Positions 26,359 to 35,332 of a stretch of 64,000 bases of DNA are shown here, piece after piece. Made by a program: the position numbers and the translations under genes. Numbering within the stretch: position 1 is the first letter of the stretch; every line of letters starts with the position of its first letter. The notes below the pieces were generated by a model that saw only the letters and a list, made by a program, of their open reading frames with translations, made no database searches and was not told where the DNA came from. Source of the DNA: Paenibacillus lemnae (GTDB lineage: Bacteria > Bacillota > Bacilli > Paenibacillales > Paenibacillaceae); assembly GCF_012933385.1 (NCBI RefSeq), contig NZ_JABBPN010000007.1, forward strand, positions 62,001 to 126,000. The letters are read 5' to 3'.

Positions 26359-28305
26359 TTACAGCGCCTGCCTGATGACCGATTTGTAATACAGAACGGA
26401 CAGCAGACCAAAGATCGAATAAAGCGCAGCATATAACAGCATGACCATGATCATCGGTGTCCACAGCTCGGTACCAAAGAAGAACCAGCCGGATCGGACC
26501 GCGAAATAACTGTGGACCAGGCCGACCACCAGAGGAATGCCGAAATTCAATACCTGCTTCAACTGAATGCCTGCAAGCAGATCTCCCCGTGTGTAGCCCA
26601 GCTTCCGGAGAATGGTATAATTCGGCTTCTCTTCCTCACTCTCATCCATCTGCTTAAAATATAGAATGCATCCGGAAGTAATGAGAAATGCCAGCCCCAG
26701 AAAAGCGACGATAAACATAATTAGTCCCATGTTGTTTCTTTGATCAGAAATGAGATCCTGCTGAGACATGTAGTCATTTCGGCTTGCAAAGCCCAGTTCT
26801 GCAAAAACTTCATTTGCTTCCTTCAAGGCATTGGAGTCGGAAATATCTATGCCGCCATAAAAGGAGGACTTCTTCTGAATGTCCGGATTTATATCCTGCT
26901 TCAGCTGCTCATAGACCGTCTTATCAACGATGGCTGTCGGCAGCCCTCCATTCGTGAAATAGAAGGACACGACGGATTCGCTCCGGCTCCCCGTTAAGGA
27001 AAGATCCACATCGCCCCCAGCCATTTTAAATTTAAGCTCACCTTTCTCTTTCAATCCCATAAACTCACTGAGTATACTGCTCGAGCCTGTAAATATGGTC
27101 TCTTTCGGGTCGACATCGACATCAGGCAGGGCAGCCTCACTGACTACGGAAATCATCATACTGTTCTTGTCCTGCTGCGATGATGCCAGCTTCGCACTTA
27201 TAATGTCCGATGCATCGACATCCACCTGTATTACTTCCCTGACTACCTCACGATAAGAAATGCCCTGCTGCTCAAGCTTCTGCAGAAAGGCTTGAAGATC
27301 TCCTTCTTCTGTGATCGAAAAATGGTTCGGCACCTGCTGCACTGCAGATTTTTCAGCAGAATAATACGAGATGTAGCTCAGCGACAGGAGGCCGATGGCC
27401 AGTGCCGAAACCGTAGTGATGACGGTCAGCAGCAGCGCGTTCGATTTCATTCGGAACATGATGGAGGAAAGCGAGAGTACCCCTTTTAAAGAAAGGTAGC
27501 CGCCCTTTTTCCGGCGAATGAGATTGAAGATAAAGCTGACGGAGGCTTTATAGAATAGATAGGTTCCAAGTATAACAGAGCCCAGAATCGCGATCATGAC
27601 GAGGAACAGCTCATTCATATCCGTGAAATCACCGCTGAACAGCCGGGTCGATAAATAATACCCCAGCACGATCAGAGCGATCCCAAGCAGTCCGATGACC
27701 ATCTCACCTATCGAAACCTTTTTAACTCTGGACTCTGAGACTGACATGGTCCGGAACAGGGACAGAATGCTTTGACGTTTGATAAAGATCCAGTTCATCA
27801 GCATAATCATCATATAGATCACGGCGAAGACGATGACGGTCTGTATTAAAGCTTCTGGGGAAAAGGACAGGACTGCTTGAGCCTCCACCTCCGTAATCTT
27901 GAACAAGACCATCGTAATAAGACGGGAGGCTGAAAAGCCTGCAAAAATCCCGGCGATCATGGATCCAAAATAGAGAATCAGATTCTCACACGTCAGGATC
28001 CCGAAGATCTTCCCTTTGGTCAGGCCGATCAGCTGAAACAGCCCGATCTCCTTGCTGCGCCGCTTGATAAATATCGTATTGGCATACAGCAGAAAAATAG
28101 ATACGATCGCGACCAGCAGCACGGATGCCGCTCCTATGGCGGCCCCGCCTCTACTCGAGCTTTCGACCTCGTTCAAAGCAGGATCATACTGCAGGGTAAC
28201 AAAAGCGAAATACAGCGCTACACTGAAAATAAGTGCAAATACGTAGAGATAATAGTTCCTCAGATTTTTTTTCAGATTACGATAGATCAAGTGGGACAGC
28301 TTCAT
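26359..28305 (-). CDS. bceB: BceB-like ABC permease for antimicrobial peptide resistance
   Basis: Large FtsX-type permease that removes peptide antibiotics from their lipid targets and passes the signal to BceS. 648 residues with ten hydrophobic segments: four in the N-terminal part, more around residues 200-310, then a large extracellular domain of about 200 residues (about 315-520: [20 protein letters not shown] onward), and three C-terminal helices. [19 protein letters not shown] is the typical BceB start. Its ATG overlaps the bceA stop (ATGA). The large extracellular loop is the family's drug-sensing region. The peptide handled (bacitracin, mersacidin-like or other) cannot be read from sequence. 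Confidence 0.94.
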   Translation of the reverse strand: MKLSHLIYRNLKKNLRNYYLYVFALIFSVALYFAFVTLQYDPALNEVESSSRGGAAIGAASVLLVAIVSIFLLYANTIFIKRRSKEIGLFQLIGLTKGKIFGILTCENLILYFGSMIAGIFAGFSASRLITMVLFKITEVEAQAVLSFSPEALIQTVIVFAVIYMMIMLMNWIFIKRQSILSLFRTMSVSESRVKKVSIGEMVIGLLGIALIVLGYYLSTRLFSGDFTDMNELFLVMIAILGSVILGTYLFYKASVSFIFNLIRRKKGGYLSLKGVLSLSSIMFRMKSNALLLTVITTVSALAIGLLSLSYISYYSAEKSAVQQVPNHFSITEEGDLQAFLQKLEQQGISYREVVREVIQVDVDASDIISAKLASSQQDKNSMMISVVSEAALPDVDVDPKETIFTGSSSILSEFMGLKEKGELKFKMAGGDVDLSLTGSRSESVVSFYFTNGGLPTAIVDKTVYEQLKQDINPDIQKKSSFYGGIDISDSNALKEANEVFAELGFASRNDYMSQQDLISDQRNNMGLIMFIVAFLGLAFLITSGCILYFKQMDESEEEKPNYTILRKLGYTRGDLLAGIQLKQVLNFGIPLVVGLVHSYFAVRSGWFFFGTELWTPMIMVMLLYAALYSIFGLLSVLYYKSVIRQAL

Positions 28306-29057
28306 GACCGCACACCACCCAGCACACCTTGTGTTCTCATAATATCGTTAAAGAAATCCTCCCTGGATTGATCTCCCTTATTCAGCTGTGTATACATCTG
28401 GCCATCCTTGATGAATACGACGCGGGAGCAGTAGCTTGCTGCCACCGGATCATGCGTAACCATGATGATGGTAGATGTCAGCTTATGATTCAGTTCACTG
28501 AGCTTGTTCAGCAGATCTGAAGCAGATTTGGAGTCCAGTGCGCCTGTCGGCTCGTCGGCAAAGATAATGCTGGGATCATGAATAAAAGCTCTCGCTGCAG
28601 ACGTCCGCTGCTTCTGGCCGCCTGAAATTTCATTCGGATATTTGTGCTGCAGCTCAGCAATGCCGAGCTCCTCGGCCACACGACGGAATTTTTCATCGGC
28701 TTCTTTTTTCGATACCTTCTTGATGGAAAGCGGAAGCAGAATATTCTCCTTTACTGTCAATGTATCCAGCAGATTATATTCCTGAAATATAAATCCCAGA
28801 TGATGTTTGCGGAACTCGGCCAATTCCTTCTCCTTCATAGAGGTAAACTCTTTACCTTCAATGCGGATGTTTCCGCGGCTAACCTTGTCGATGGATGAGA
28901 GCACATTGAGCAGTGTCGTTTTTCCGGAGCCCGAGGCGCCCATGATGCTCACAAATTCCCCTTTTTCCACATGAAAATCAATAGCTTTGAGTACTTCCTG
29001 TTTATTCAACTTACTGCCATAGGTTTTATAAATTTTACTGGCTTCAAGAATATTCAA
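28302..29057 (-). CDS. bceA: BceA-like ABC transporter ATPase
   Basis: Energises BceB. Walker [11 protein letters not shown]-loop [17 protein letters not shown], signature EISGGQKQR, Walker [14 protein letters not shown] and H-loop MVTHDP; it ends MRTQGVLGG like B. subtilis BceA, to which it is very similar throughout. I choose TTG 29057 ([14 protein letters not shown]), with AAGGAG 9 nt upstream; an in-frame ATG two codons earlier at 29063 sits too close to that site. 251 residues. A candidate BceR box lies about 85 bp upstream, inside the end of bceS. Confidence 0.95.
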   Translation of the reverse strand: MNILEASKIYKTYGSKLNKQEVLKAIDFHVEKGEFVSIMGASGSGKTTLLNVLSSIDKVSRGNIRIEGKEFTSMKEKELAEFRKHHLGFIFQEYNLLDTLTVKENILLPLSIKKVSKKEADEKFRRVAEELGIAELQHKYPNEISGGQKQRTSAARAFIHDPSIIFADEPTGALDSKSASDLLNKLSELNHKLTSTIIMVTHDPVAASYCSRVVFIKDGQMYTQLNKGDQSREDFFNDIMRTQGVLGGVRS

Positions 29058-29140
29058 GATCATTCACTCCTTTGTATAAAACCATCATAACGGACAATGC
29101 TGCCGCGTTCCTTCGATTCTCATAACAAAACCAAAAAGCA

Positions 29141-29158
29141 TGTGACATTTTCGTCACA
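29141..29158. promoter_or_regulatory. Candidate BceR-type operator upstream of bceAB
   Basis: Perfect inverted repeat TGTGAC-ATTTTC-GTCACA. It overlaps the bceS stop codon (29154-29156) and lies about 85 bp upstream of bceA. The position and layout match BceR binding sites before bceA-type promoters. The ~90-bp gap downstream would hold the activated promoter (TATGAT near 29082 is a possible -10). Confidence 0.7.
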
Positions 29159-30158
29159 CGCCCTGAATATGATGGAATGAATTTTTGGCCGGGAATGTCA
29201 AAGTGAAGGCAGTGCCTTCTCCTGGAGTGGACTTTACGTCGATGTTGATGTGCAGGGGCTGAGCCGCTTTCGATACGAGATATAGTCCCATACCTGTAGA
29301 GGCGTGGTTCTGATGGTCCAGTGTAGAAGTAAAGCCACGCTCGAATATTCTTGGCAGGTCTCTTGCCGGAATCCCGCGTCCGTGATCACGAATTTCCAAT
29401 ACCGTCCTTTCGCCCACGCAGCGGCTTTGAATCACAATGTCACTCTCTTGGCTGTACTTGACTGCATTCGTGAGCAGCTGCCTGATCATAAATCCAAGCC
29501 ATTTGGCATCGGTAAGCACCTGCTGGGCATCCAGCGACAACTCAAATCCAATCCCTTTTTGCATACACCAGGACTGCAGGGATTTAATTTCACCGTGAAT
29601 GATGAATGTCAGACTGGCGGACTCAATATAGAGATCATTGCTCATAAAAGGAAGGCGCTTCTGATGCAGCTGCTGGTCCAGCAGAAGGTGGATACGGAGC
29701 CATTCATAGTTCAGTGCGCCTTTCAGCTTTTCATCTTCTACCCGCCCGATCATCAGCTGCATGGTGGTCAGCGGAGTTTTCACTTCGTGAATCCAGGACA
29801 GCAGATCGTCTTTTTCCAGCTCCAGCGCCGTCATTCGCTCCGACGACTCCCGGGTAAATGCTTCCGCCATGTCCTTTACTGTTTTATCAACGATTGCTTC
29901 AAAGGGAGACCCCGCTTCCGGTAATGCCTCTGCACCTTCTGCTGTATCCCAGGACTCCAGCTGTTTGTAGAATCCTGTTTCCACATGGTAACGCCAGATC
30001 AGAAAGCCTGCAAAGAGCAGACTGGACAAGAAAATCATATACACCAGTGACCCCAGCGGAACCGTAGTGTCCAGATAGGCAATGAGCAAAGTAAACAACT
30101 GCAGCAGTACAAAAAAAGCGATCCAGCTTTTTTTCTCTCTCAGATATTTCTTGGCCAT
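29154..30158 (-). CDS. bceS: BceS-like intramembrane-sensing histidine kinase
   Basis: Kinase that takes its signal from the BceAB transporter rather than from a ligand. Two transmembrane helices (about 12-30 and 36-56) with almost no extracellular loop, as expected for this class. Phosphoacceptor His124 in SWIHEVKTPLTTMQ; ATPase motifs RQLLTNAVKYS, DHGRGIP and STGMGLYLVSKAA. 334 residues. The start follows the bceR stop by 1 nt. Its 3' end carries the operator of bceAB. Confidence 0.94.
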   Translation of the reverse strand: MAKKYLREKKSWIAFFVLLQLFTLLIAYLDTTVPLGSLVYMIFLSSLLFAGFLIWRYHVETGFYKQLESWDTAEGAEALPEAGSPFEAIVDKTVKDMAEAFTRESSERMTALELEKDDLLSWIHEVKTPLTTMQLMIGRVEDEKLKGALNYEWLRIHLLLDQQLHQKRLPFMSNDLYIESASLTFIIHGEIKSLQSWCMQKGIGFELSLDAQQVLTDAKWLGFMIRQLLTNAVKYSQESDIVIQSRCVGERTVLEIRDHGRGIPARDLPRIFERGFTSTLDHQNHASTGMGLYLVSKAAQPLHINIDVKSTPGEGTAFTLTFPAKNSFHHIQGV

Positions 30159-30159
30159 G

Positions 30160-30903
30160 CTATACCTCTTCTACGGCCATATAACCCTGACCTACCTTGG
30201 TTTCAATAAAAGCATCCAGCCCCAAAGGCTCCAGCTTCTTGCGAAGGCGGTTCAGATTCACGGTCAGCGTATTATCACTGACAAAATGTTCGTTGTCCCA
30301 CAGGCTTTCGATCAGCTTCTCCCGGGAAACAATGGTATTCTTCCGCTCCATGAGCAGCTTGAGGATCAGCATTTCATTTTTGGTGAGCTCAGCCGTGCCG
30401 GAAGAGGAGGATATCATATTCTTCCCATACTCAATGGCCGCGCCCTGCCAAGTCCGAATCTCAGTCTGTTCGGTGCTGTAATTGTACACGCGGCGCAGGA
30501 TCGCCTGAATTTTGGCAATCAGCACATCAAAATGAAAAGGCTTCTGCACAAAATCATCTGCACCAAGCTGCATCGACATGACCATATCGGTGGGGTGATC
30601 TCTGGACGACAGGAATAAAATCGGGACATTGGAACAGGAGCGGATCATCCGGCACCAGTGAAAGCCATCGAATTTCGGCAGTTGAATATCAATAATGACC
30701 AAATCCGGCTTGACGGCTGAAAACTGCTCCATTACGGCTCCAAAATTCTCAATCCCATGCACTTCATAAGACCATTGGGTCAGCCGCTCCTGCACTTCAT
30801 TGAAAAGGGCCATATCATCTTCGATGAACAGAATTTTAAATATGTTCTTCAACAGAAAACCACCTCTCACGGAAAAAGGTGCCGCCACAGGTTTATAAAC
30901 CAT
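30160..30903 (-). CDS. bceR: BceR-like OmpR-family response regulator
   Basis: Activator of bceAB. Receiver with IEDD acidic pocket, phosphoacceptor Asp72 (LVIIDIQLP, numbered from ATG 30903) and Lys at VQKPF; winged-helix DNA-binding domain at the C-terminus (ELTKNEMLILKLLMERK, DNTLTVNLNRLRKKLE, GQGYMAVEE). Two starts compete: ATG 30903 has a perfect AGGAGGTG, while in-frame TTG 30852 has GAGAGGTGG and gives the usual family N-terminus (LKNIFKILFIEDD). The upstream start would add 17 residues. First gene of bceRS; only 72 nt separate it from the fructokinase stop, so its promoter may lie in that gap. Confidence 0.93.
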   Translation of the reverse strand: MVYKPVAAPFSVRGGFLLKNIFKILFIEDDMALFNEVQERLTQWSYEVHGIENFGAVMEQFSAVKPDLVIIDIQLPKFDGFHWCRMIRSCSNVPILFLSSRDHPTDMVMSMQLGADDFVQKPFHFDVLIAKIQAILRRVYNYSTEQTEIRTWQGAAIEYGKNMISSSSGTAELTKNEMLILKLLMERKNTIVSREKLIESLWDNEHFVSDNTLTVNLNRLRKKLEPLGLDAFIETKVGQGYMAVEEV

Positions 30904-30975
30904 GGGGACACCTCCTATGTATGGTGCTTGCGGCTTTCGAGATCACTCTTTCTACCGCAATTTGCAAAGCCAGGG

Positions 30976-31854
30976 TCAGGCTTCTTCTGCTGCCAGCTTA
31001 CCAAGCGCAAGGGCACCGCACAGGCCGGCATTATCACCGAGTTGAGGCGGCACGATATATTGTTCAATGCCTTCGCTCAGGCTCGGATGCGGCACATAAC
31101 CGTTCAAGAGCTCCTGCAGTTTGGTGCGAACAAGCGGGAACAGCTGCGGCTGCTTCATAACACCGCCGCCCATAACAATGCGCTGTGGTGAAAGAATGAG
31201 CACATAGTTCATCAGCGCCTGAGCCAGGTAATACGCCTCCATGTCCCACGCGGGATGATCCGGTGTCAGCTCCGCACCGGCTGTGCCCCAGCGTTTACCG
31301 AGCGATGGACCGGCAGCAAGTCCTTCCAGACAGTCCTTGTGATAAGGACAGGTTCCTTCGTACTTGTCATCAGGGTGCCGGCGTACCAGGATATGACCCA
31401 TTTCAGGATGGGACAAGCCGTGTACCAGCTTTCCGCCAACAACCGCTCCCGCGCCAACCCCTGTTCCGATCGTAATATACAGGCAGCTATCGAGCCCTTG
31501 AGCCGCACCCAGCGTATATTCTCCCAATGCTGCTCCGTTCACATCTGTATCAAAACCTACAGGCACGTCAAAACGTCCTTTCAATGCGTTGACCACATTG
31601 AAATTGCTCCAGTAAGGTTTCGGTGTCGTTGTAATTGAACCGTATGTAGGACTTCCAATGACAGGATCAATCGGACCGAAGAAACCCGCACCAATCGCTT
31701 CTACGCCTTTGCCCTCAAAAAATTGAAACACCTGAGCCATGGTCTCCTCAGGCGTCGTGGTCGGAAAGCTGGTACGTTCAATAACAGTACCATCCTCCGT
31801 ACCGATTCCGCATACAAATTTTGTGCCTCCTGCTTCAATTGCTCCCAGTTTCAT
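30976..31854 (-). CDS. scrK: ROK-family fructokinase
   Basis: Phosphorylates fructose (possibly mannose) with ATP in the cytoplasm. N-terminal phosphate-binding loop GAIEAGGTKFVCGIG, second ATP motif YITIGTGVGAGAVVGGK, ROK signature with HPEMGHILVRRHPDD and zinc site GTCPYHKDCLEGLAAG. 292 residues, the normal size of ScrK/GmuE-type kinases, which carry this HCCC zinc motif. GAGAGG precedes ATG 31854. It is preceded 41 nt upstream by the exonuclease gene on the same strand; no sugar operon is adjacent. Confidence 0.92.
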   Translation of the reverse strand: MKLGAIEAGGTKFVCGIGTEDGTVIERTSFPTTTPEETMAQVFQFFEGKGVEAIGAGFFGPIDPVIGSPTYGSITTTPKPYWSNFNVVNALKGRFDVPVGFDTDVNGAALGEYTLGAAQGLDSCLYITIGTGVGAGAVVGGKLVHGLSHPEMGHILVRRHPDDKYEGTCPYHKDCLEGLAAGPSLGKRWGTAGAELTPDHPAWDMEAYYLAQALMNYVLILSPQRIVMGGGVMKQPQLFPLVRTKLQELLNGYVPHPSLSEGIEQYIVPPQLGDNAGLCGALALGKLAAEEA

Positions 31855-31895
31855 TCAGCTCATCCTCTCTCTTGTTGTTTCTTGAGACTCGCTGC

Positions 31896-32786
31896 TCACA
31901 GTACGGCTGCGGCTCCCATTAAATGACTCAGGCTCTTCATCTCCAGCTCTTCCAGCTTGGCATGCACGGTATCCAGATTAATCTCCAGTGCGCATAGATG
32001 GATCTCGCATTCCAGCGGAACCTCGCAGTGTATCTCGGCCAAGCTGCGTGACAAGTGAAGCATGTCCAGATCGCTTTCAATCTTGGTTCGCACTCCTTTG
32101 GCGAGAGACTCCATATTATTCAGAATACCTTCAATGGTTTCATACTGCTGAATCAGCTTCACTGCTGTCTTCTCGCCGATCCCGCGCACACCGGGATAAT
32201 TGTCGCTTGTATCCCCCATGAGCCCTTTAACATCAATGATCTGGCGCGGTGTCAGACCTTTTTCCTCATACAGGGTTTCCGGCGTATACTTCATATAATT
32301 GCCATGACCTTTTTTCATAATGATAACGGATGTGCGTTCACTAACCAGCTGAAGCAGATCATGGTCTCCCGAGAGAACCATCACATCCATCTGCTGACTG
32401 AAGCGGCAGGCCAAGGTTCCAATACAGTCATCGGCCTCAAAACCCTCCACGCCCAGGTTCGGGATTCCCAAGCATTCTGTAACTTCACGAACTAGTGAAA
32501 ACTGCGGCACCAGGTCAAGAGGGGCTTCGGCACGATTACCTTTATAGGCTGCAAACTGGTCACTTCGGAAGGTTTTTGAAGGCATATCCCAGCAGCATGC
32601 CACATGTGTAGGCTGAAACTGATCTATAGCATCCCATAAATATCTAAGAAAACCGTATACGGCATTGGTAGGCAGTCCCGCTTTAGTTCTGCGGATGTAG
32701 CCGCTCGCTGCCGTGGCATAATAGGCACGGAACAGAAGAGCCATACCATCAACAAGCATCAGGGACGGTTGCGGCGGTTGATTCAT
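31896..32786 (-). CDS. 5'-3' exonuclease (DNA polymerase I N-domain / FEN type)
   Basis: Flap-structure nuclease that removes RNA primers or 5' flaps. It begins LMLVDGMALLFRAYYA, with metal-binding acids in CCWDMPSKTFRSDQFAAYKG (with the Arg/Lys of the helical arch), VEGFEADDCIGTLA, LSGDHDLLQL and DVKGLMGDTSDNYPGVRGIG, which leads into the helix-hairpin-helix (GEKTAVKLIQQY). About 296 residues, a stand-alone version like B. subtilis YpcP. ATG 32786 is preferred because GGAGG lies 11 nt upstream; earlier ATGs at 32795 and 32810 overlap that site. Confidence 0.93.
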   Translation of the reverse strand: MNQPPQPSLMLVDGMALLFRAYYATAASGYIRRTKAGLPTNAVYGFLRYLWDAIDQFQPTHVACCWDMPSKTFRSDQFAAYKGNRAEAPLDLVPQFSLVREVTECLGIPNLGVEGFEADDCIGTLACRFSQQMDVMVLSGDHDLLQLVSERTSVIIMKKGHGNYMKYTPETLYEEKGLTPRQIIDVKGLMGDTSDNYPGVRGIGEKTAVKLIQQYETIEGILNNMESLAKGVRTKIESDLDMLHLSRSLAEIHCEVPLECEIHLCALEINLDTVHAKLEELEMKSLSHLMGAAAVL

Positions 32787-32871
32787 GATTGACATTCCCT
32801 CCTGTCTCATTTTAAATACAGCTCTTCTATTATAGCATATTCCGCATTTTCATAGTGCAGGCGGTGGACAT

Positions 32872-33234
32872 TTAAGCTTTCCAGTTCTCAGCAAATACAT
32901 CTTCCTTAAAGCCAACGGTCACACTTGATCCATCCGTAACCACGGGACGCTTGATCAGCATGCCGTTAGAGGAAAGCAGCTGGATTTTCTCATCCTCTGT
33001 CATATCACCAAGTTTATCTTTCAGATTCATCTGCTTATATACCTCACCGCTGGTATTGAAAAATTTCTTGATATCCAGGCCGCTTTTTGCAATCAAATCT
33101 GATAGTTCTGCCGGGGTTGGCGGCTCTTCCTTGATGTGACGGAGCGTCAGATCATGTCCTTCCTGCTGAAGCCATTTCACCGCTTTCTTACATGTGCCGC
33201 AGGCAGGGTAGTGATACACTTGTAACTGACTCAT
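32872..33234 (-). CDS. ArsC/Spx-family protein (YusI-like)
   Basis: Thioredoxin-fold protein of 120 residues. CXXC motif at VYHYPACGTCKKAVKWL (Cys12, Cys15), followed by the family RHIKEEPPT block and LIKRPVVTDG with the conserved Arg-Pro. Classical ArsC has a CX5R loop; this protein fits the Spx-like/YusI branch whose role is not settled, so arsenate reduction should not be assumed. AAGGAGAGTGCAGT precedes ATG 33234. It lies 21 nt downstream of the pseudouridine synthase gene, suggesting co-transcription. Confidence 0.85.
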   Translation of the reverse strand: MSQLQVYHYPACGTCKKAVKWLQQEGHDLTLRHIKEEPPTPAELSDLIAKSGLDIKKFFNTSGEVYKQMNLKDKLGDMTEDEKIQLLSSNGMLIKRPVVTDGSSVTVGFKEDVFAENWKA

Positions 33235-33255
33235 ACTGCACTCTCCTTAAAATAA

Positions 33256-34215
33256 TTATGCGAGATTCTGATTCTGCAGCCACTCCCTCAAATGACTCAT
33301 GTCCGAGGGCAGGGGCGCTTCAAATGTCATCGATCGGTTCAATATAGGATGGAACAGCGTCAGCCGCTCTGCATGCAGAGCCTGACGCTGAATATGTGCA
33401 TCTATGTCCATAACGCTATCAGCATACTCAGCATGCTGCAGCGTCTGGCTGTACATCTTGTCACCTATCAGGGCATGTCCCAAGTGACTCATGTGCACCC
33501 GGATCTGATGTGTTCTTCCGGTTTCCAGCTTCAGCTCCACCAGAGAAGCCAAGGAATCATACGTTTCCCGCACACGATATCGGGTCAATGACGGGTAACC
33601 TGACGGGGTCACGATCCGGCGGTGGGTATCCACAGGATCCCGGTCAATCGGCAGATCTATATCACCGGAAGCCGGTAAAGGAATGCCGTGCACGAGTGCT
33701 AAGTACCGCTTGTCCACAACACCTGCAATCATCTGCTCGGAAATGTGCTGATGGATATACGGATTCTTCGCGATACAAAGTACACCGCTGGTTTCCTGAT
33801 CAAGCCGATGCACCGCTCTGAACCGGTATTTCCATCCCTGAGCTGCCCAGTAATAGACCACCCCGTTGGCCAGCGTGTCTGTGTAATGGCCGTGAGTAGG
33901 ATGAACAACACTGCCTGCGGGTTTATTCAATACCAGCAGATGCTCGTCTTCAAACAAGATTGGCAAATCCATCGGCTGCGGCAAAATATCCTCCGAAGTT
34001 TCCTGCTCCATGCGAATGTCGACGATGTCTCCTTGCTTCACCTTCACGCTGATATAAACCCTGCTGCCGTTCAGATGGATACCCTGCTCCGTCATTTTTA
34101 AGCGGGAGAGCAGCTTTCGGGATACGCCCATCCGCTTCTGGAGGATTGTCTTCAGCAGCATCCCGTCATCCTCTTCCTGTACGGTATAGGTAATAGGAGA
34201 GTAATACTGTGTCAT
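33256..34215 (-). CDS. RluA-family RNA pseudouridine synthase
   Basis: Isomerises uridine in rRNA or tRNA. An N-terminal S4-like RNA-binding segment (LLKTILQKRMGVSRKLLSR, then VYISVKVKQGDIVDI) is followed by the catalytic domain with LNKPAGSVVHPTHGH, catalytic Asp in RAVHRLDQETSGVL, and LETGRTHQIRVHMSHLGHALIGD. 319 residues. ATG 34215 is chosen since it follows the adenosyltransferase stop by 7 nt with AGGTAA upstream; the longer in-frame ORF to 34302 overlaps that gene. The exact modified base is unknown. Confidence 0.93.
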   Translation of the reverse strand: MTQYYSPITYTVQEEDDGMLLKTILQKRMGVSRKLLSRLKMTEQGIHLNGSRVYISVKVKQGDIVDIRMEQETSEDILPQPMDLPILFEDEHLLVLNKPAGSVVHPTHGHYTDTLANGVVYYWAAQGWKYRFRAVHRLDQETSGVLCIAKNPYIHQHISEQMIAGVVDKRYLALVHGIPLPASGDIDLPIDRDPVDTHRRIVTPSGYPSLTRYRVRETYDSLASLVELKLETGRTHQIRVHMSHLGHALIGDKMYSQTLQHAEYADSVMDIDAHIQRQALHAERLTLFHPILNRSMTFEAPLPSDMSHLREWLQNQNLA

Positions 34216-34222
34216 AAACCGA

Positions 34223-34783
34223 TTACCTGAACACTTTACCGCTGCGAACATATTCCACATCCGGCACACCACTGCGGACATTTGATGTTCTCGCTGTGAC
34301 AAACAAATAATCCGAGAGACGGTTTAAATATCGGGTAACTTCGCTGTTAATTTCGGTTGTACGCGCGAGAGACACCGTCAACCGCTCCGCACGCCGGCAC
34401 ACTGTACGGCAAATATGCAAAGCAGATGCAAGCTGGCTTCCGCCCGGCAGAATAAATCGCTCCAGCGGCGGATTTTCCTCTTCAAAGTCATCCATCCATT
34501 TCTCCAGCCGTTCCACCAGTGCTGCACTTACTTTATAAGACTCCTCTTTCGGTCTGGCGTAAGCCAGATCGGATCCGCAGTCGAATAATTCATGCTGAAT
34601 TTCAACTAGCTGCCCCGCCAGCTCCTCCCACTTCATTTCCTGGGCGAGAAAAACGGCCTGACCGAAAAAACTGTTCAGTTCATCAATTGTGCCATATGCT
34701 TCAATACGAAGATCATCCTTAGGGACCCGGCCGCCGATAATTGAAGTTTCGCCTGAATCTCCGGTTCTGGTATACACTTTCAT
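34223..34783 (-). CDS. PduO-type cob(I)alamin adenosyltransferase
   Basis: Attaches the adenosyl group of ATP to cob(I)alamin, yielding coenzyme B12. Motifs: MKVYTRTGDSGETSIIGG (ATP-binding N-terminus), IEAYGTIDELNSFFGQA, FILPGGSQLASALHICRTVCRRAER and TRYLNRLSDYLFVTART. About 186 residues, normal for the trimeric PduO family. GGAGG 8 nt before ATG 34783 supports this start over 34798. The upstream neighbour on this strand is the Spo0E-like gene; no cobalamin-synthesis genes are in the window. Confidence 0.95.
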   Translation of the reverse strand: MKVYTRTGDSGETSIIGGRVPKDDLRIEAYGTIDELNSFFGQAVFLAQEMKWEELAGQLVEIQHELFDCGSDLAYARPKEESYKVSAALVERLEKWMDDFEEENPPLERFILPGGSQLASALHICRTVCRRAERLTVSLARTTEINSEVTRYLNRLSDYLFVTARTSNVRSGVPDVEYVRSGKVFR

Positions 34784-34913
34784 TCTGTAAACCTCCATTA
34801 AGCGTTCCTCTATCCCTCACCCGGGAGGTCCGGAACGACATGCATTATGGTCCCACTATAACATATCTTTGCTTTCAGATGAATGATGGCATTGCATCCC
34901 CGTTATGGACGCA

Positions 34914-34943
34914 AAGAAGACCCCGAGGGATCGGGGTCTTCTT
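34914..34943 (-). terminator. Terminator after the Spo0E-like gene
   Basis: Perfect 13-bp stem AAGAAGACCCCGA / TCGGGGTCTTCTT with loop GGGA. It lies 15 nt past the stop at 34958. Confidence 0.85.
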
Positions 34944-34957
34944 GTCTCAGCCAACCT

Positions 34958-35218
34958 TTACTTCTTCCTGGGCTGGGCTCTCATATATTCGTTGATCTTC
35001 AAATCTAGGAGACTGCTGATTTCGATCACTATTTCAGAAGTAAATGACTGTTCCTGTAGAAATATCTGTTCCATCTTCCGGCGGAGCTGATGAATTTCTT
35101 CTTCCAGGGAAATGTCCTGCGGAGCCGATTTCGCATGTTCAACGGTCCATTTATCATGATCCGAATGTTCAGCCGCAAATTCACCGTTGTATGGCGATAA
35201 ATCGTAATCACAGAACAT
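34958..35218 (-). CDS. Spo0E-like aspartyl-phosphate phosphatase family protein
   Basis: 86-residue acidic protein. The C-terminal half forms two helices (SLEEEIHQLRRKMEQIFL and EIVIEISSLLDLKINEYM); the second carries the Spo0E-type S-x-x-L-D-x-x-I-x-x-Y signature. Spo0E proteins dephosphorylate Spo0A~P and delay sporulation. The ~40-residue N-terminal region (MFCDYDLSPYNGEF) is longer than in short Spo0E proteins. AAGGAGGGG precedes ATG 35218, and a strong terminator follows. Family is likely; target is inferred. Confidence 0.78.
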   Translation of the reverse strand: MFCDYDLSPYNGEFAAEHSDHDKWTVEHAKSAPQDISLEEEIHQLRRKMEQIFLQEQSFTSEIVIEISSLLDLKINEYMRAQPRKK

Positions 35219-35332
35219 ATGCTTCCCCTCCTTGGAATAGTTTAATTCTCTCCCGAAATAAAATTATATCATAGTTCCTAGTAATGAAAAGCAATTTTTT
35301 TGCTAATTCAAGGAAAAGGAAGAACATTCTTC

